From the NCBI GenBank assembly GCA_002450255.1, contig DJYW01000135.1, forward strand, positions 1 through 7,238: DNA of 7,238 bases. Direction: 5' to 3'. The translations under genes and the position numbers were made by a program. How positions within the stretch are numbered: the stretch's first letter is position 1; each line of letters starts with the position of its first letter. Positions 5,530-7,238 of this stretch are shown in pieces. Origin of the DNA: Gammaproteobacteria bacterium UBA6968 (GTDB lineage: Bacteria; Pseudomonadota; Gammaproteobacteria; Pseudomonadales; Azotimanducaceae). The notes beneath the pieces were generated by a model. The model ran no database searches and was not told the origin of the DNA. It saw only the letters and a program-made list of their open reading frames with translations.

Positions 5530-7035
5530 TTAGGCGGGCTGGGCGTTTTGCGCGGCAATCTCGGATTGGATCTCAGCCAGACGCTGCTCTGTTAGCGGGT
5601 AATTCCAAAGCATCGGTACGGCGACGAACTTAAAGACAGCCGGCACAATTGAATAGAGACAGGCTAACCACAGCAGAGATTCGGTCGTATTAGGCGCATT
5701 GATCGGATCAGCTAACGAGTTAAACCCAACGATAGTGGCAGCGGTAGTGCCGACAACCAAGCCGAGTGCGTAAGCCAGCTTGCGCGTCATGGTCCAAATG
5801 CTGAAATAGGCGCCGCCCTGTTTCTTGCCAGTTTGCGCGCTGTCTAAGTCAATAACATCTGCGGCCATCGCATACGGCAAAGCGCTGAGCGCTCCGATAG
5901 CGCTGCCCTTCAAACACATGATCACAATGAAGAACGCAAACTTGCCGGTTGGAATGCCTTCGAAGCGTGAATTCAATCCAGCCATCCAATCGCTAGGCAA
6001 AAATGACAGCAAATTGCTCAACTCCAAGCCGTTAAACCAGGCTTGTGGAGCGATGGTGATCAATGGAATGAAGCATGACCAAATTGAGTACCAAAATATC
6101 GCCACCATGGTAGCGCGATGTTTACCAACTCTGCGTGATAGTTTGAACCACAGAGGTATTGCCGCAATTTGCGAAAGAAAATAGGGCGCGAGATAAAAGC
6201 CGTACAAATCACCGGCTAAAAGCACGTGCTTCACAAAGAAGAAGCTTAGTGAATTGGTCATTGCCGCGCCGATGGTAGAGAACAAAAAGATAATCACCAG
6301 GTTGCGATACGGGATGTTGGCCCAGACAAACTTGAAGATTTCCCGAATCGGCAGAGGTTTATCGCCTTTTTCCTTGATTGGATATTCCGGCACCGCAAAA
6401 AGCATGTTGAACACCAGGAGTGGCATGACGATGGCGATGGCAATGGTTAGGAAATAGACATTGTCGGTGGGTTTGGTATAACCCCAAAACACGAGCAAAG
6501 CCGGTGTCAGCGCGCCGATCAAAGAACCGGCTACGGTAAACGCTTCCTTCCAACTCATAACCAAAGTGCGCTCGTTGTAATCCTGCGCAAGTTCAGCACC
6601 CCAGGCAGAGTAGGGCACATCCTTAATGGTCGCACCGACATACATCAACATGAGCACCCCAAGTAAGTAGGGGTAGCCAATGTTGAAAGTAAAGCCGAAC
6701 AAGCTGACGTCGTAAAACTCGAAGGGCGGAATCCACAGCAACCAGACGCCAAGAATAAAAATGGGCAGGCCGATTAGCACGAAGGGTTTGCGGCGTCCCC
6801 AGCGCGTTTTCATACGGTCAGATAGAAAACCAATAACCGGATCGGTAACGCCGTCGAAAACCCGCGATAAGGCAAGCATAAGACCGACGAAAGCCAAACT
6901 GAGGCCAAAGCCATCTGCGTCGGCATAAACCGGTGTGAGGTAGACCGCAAGCGGTAACCCAACCATTGAGAGTGGTAATGCCGGCGCGCCATAGGACGCC
7001 AGTTGATAGCGATTTAATTTATCTTGAACGGACAA
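5530..7035 (-). CDS. GPH (glycoside-pentoside-hexuronide:cation) family symporter, MelB-like MFS
   Basis: This 501-residue inner-membrane protein has about twelve hydrophobic helices, roughly at 13-33, 46-66, 83-101, 113-134, 163-183, 192-214, 243-262, 276-297, 307-328, 364-388, 411-434 and 453-476. The signature R58-V-F-D61-G-V-T-D65-P on helix 2 corresponds to the paired cation- and sugar-binding Asp of MelB. D73-R-M-K-T-R-W-G-R-R-K-P is the family's cytoplasmic loop 2-3, and P141-Y-S-A-W-G-A-E a conserved helix 4-5 element. G403-K-K near helix 11 resembles the region holding the MelB functional Lys. Family members import sugars, glycosides, glucuronides or related compounds with H+, Na+ or Li+; which applies here is unknown. 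Helices 9 and 10 are joined by an unusually long loop (about 331-363). Translation starts at TTG (7033-7035), chosen because of the strong upstream AAGGAGG; the next in-frame ATG (codon 24) would cut into helix 1. The gene is convergent with the NTF2-like gene. Confidence 0.9.
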   Translation of the reverse strand: MSVQDKLNRYQLASYGAPALPLSMVGLPLAVYLTPVYADADGFGLSLAFVGLMLALSRVFDGVTDPVIGFLSDRMKTRWGRRKPFVLIGLPIFILGVWLLWIPPFEFYDVSLFGFTFNIGYPYLLGVLMLMYVGATIKDVPYSAWGAELAQDYNERTLVMSWKEAFTVAGSLIGALTPALLVFWGYTKPTDNVYFLTIAIAIVMPLLVFNMLFAVPEYPIKEKGDKPLPIREIFKFVWANIPYRNLVIIFLFSTIGAAMTNSLSFFFVKHVLLAGDLYGFYLAPYFLSQIAAIPLWFKLSRRVGKHRATMVAIFWYSIWSCFIPLITIAPQAWFNGLELSNLLSFLPSDWMAGLNSRFEGIPTGKFAFFIVIMCLKGSAIGALSALPYAMAADVIDLDSAQTGKKQGGAYFSIWTMTRKLAYALGLVVGTTAATIVGFNSLADPINAPNTTESLLWLACLYSIVPAVFKFVAVPMLWNYPLTEQRLAEIQSEIAAQNAQPA

Positions 7036-7043
7036 GACCTTCC

Positions 7044-7050
7044 CCTCCTT
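7044..7050 (-). promoter_or_regulatory. Ribosome binding site deciding the TTG start of the symporter
   Basis: On the minus strand AAGGAGG is followed by 8 bases and then TTG (7035 to 7033). This near-perfect anti-16S match makes the rare TTG the most probable start. It keeps the short N-terminal M-S-V-Q-D-K-L-N leader before helix 1, as is usual for the family. Confidence 0.75.
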
Positions 7051-7116
7051 GTCGATTCCCTAAAGTTACAGCCTGCTATGCATTTGTACAGACCTATTTG
7101 CGTTCCGCGTCCGTCG

Positions 7117-7145
7117 AATATGTGGCTCTTTTTGTATTTTCTCAA
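7117..7145 (-). promoter_or_regulatory. Candidate sigma70-type promoter of the symporter gene
   Basis: Read on the minus strand, TTGAGA (7145 to 7140, five of six consensus bases) is separated by exactly 17 bases from CATATT (7122 to 7117, four of six). This would start transcription near 7110 and give a leader of about 75 bases before the TTG start. The spacing is ideal, but such matches also occur by chance in AT-rich stretches. Confidence 0.35.
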
Positions 7146-7214
7146 CTTAAATTAGCGCCTTAGACTCAGCCTACTCTCTGCAGTTAAAGACGGCCAAAAG
7201 CGGTTGCGTGCTCC

Positions 7215-7238
7215 GAAACGCATGAAACGCATGAAACG
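7215..7238. repeat. 9-bp tandem direct repeat at the window edge
   Basis: GAAACGCAT occurs at 7215-7223 and 7224-7232 and starts again as GAAACG at 7233-7238, where the window ends, so the total copy number is unknown. It lies about 70 bases upstream of the proposed symporter -35. It could be a set of activator sites, a short variable repeat, or the first codons of a plus-strand gene (ATG AAA CGC repeated, from 7222), although no ribosome binding site precedes it. Confidence 0.6.

Noticed and set aside
5460..5531. AATCTCG / CGAGATT inverted repeat around the end of the symporter gene
   Set aside because: The arms are only 7 bp, separated by 58 bases, and one overlaps the stop codon. This is within chance expectation.
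1..7238. CRISPR array, insertion sequence, integrase, toxin-antitoxin or defence island
   Set aside because: No regularly spaced repeats, transposase or recombinase motifs, or small toxin-antitoxin pairs were seen. The genes look like ordinary chromosomal metabolism and envelope genes.

Overview
The window looks like chromosomal DNA of a free-living, probably aquatic, gammaproteobacterium. The evidence is a moderate base composition, strong AGGAGG-type ribosome binding sites, a PvdQ-like N-acyl-homoserine lactone (AHL) acylase carrying a lipoprotein signal with Ser at +2 (outer-membrane sorting), a Tat-exported Gfo/Idh/MocA oxidoreductase and a GPH-type sugar:cation symporter. The organism assignment is inference; there is no rRNA or marker gene in the window.

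Layout: (1) 78-662 (+), a small CPBP/Rce1-like intramembrane protease. (2) 663-1048, a gap of about 390 bp with no convincing gene, holding one perfect 8-bp inverted repeat. (3) 1049-3319 (-), a 756-aa N-terminal-nucleophile acylase. (4) 3320-3434, a 115-bp divergent promoter region. (5) 3435-4784 (+), a Tat-signal-bearing Gfo/Idh/MocA oxidoreductase, followed by a weak hairpin. (6) 4977-5354 (+), a 125-aa NTF2-like protein preceded by a 13-bp palindrome and followed by a good intrinsic terminator. (7) 5530-7035 (-), a GPH symporter starting at TTG with a strong ribosome binding site. (8) 7036-7238, its upstream region, with a candidate sigma70-type promoter and a 9-bp tandem repeat that runs off the window edge.

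How the genes work together: there is no long operon. The acylase and the oxidoreductase are divergent and share a control region. Both products are predicted to act outside the cytoplasm (outer-membrane lipoprotein and Tat-exported periplasmic enzyme). The symporter would bring a glycoside or sugar-like compound across the inner membrane. A shared pathway is possible but the sequence does not prove it. I found no CRISPR array, insertion sequence, integrase, tRNA, rRNA or recognisable defence system. The most noteworthy items are the lipoprotein form of a PvdQ-type acylase with its catalytic spacing preserved, a CPBP protease lacking the usual Asn of its third motif, and the small non-coding symmetric and tandem elements.
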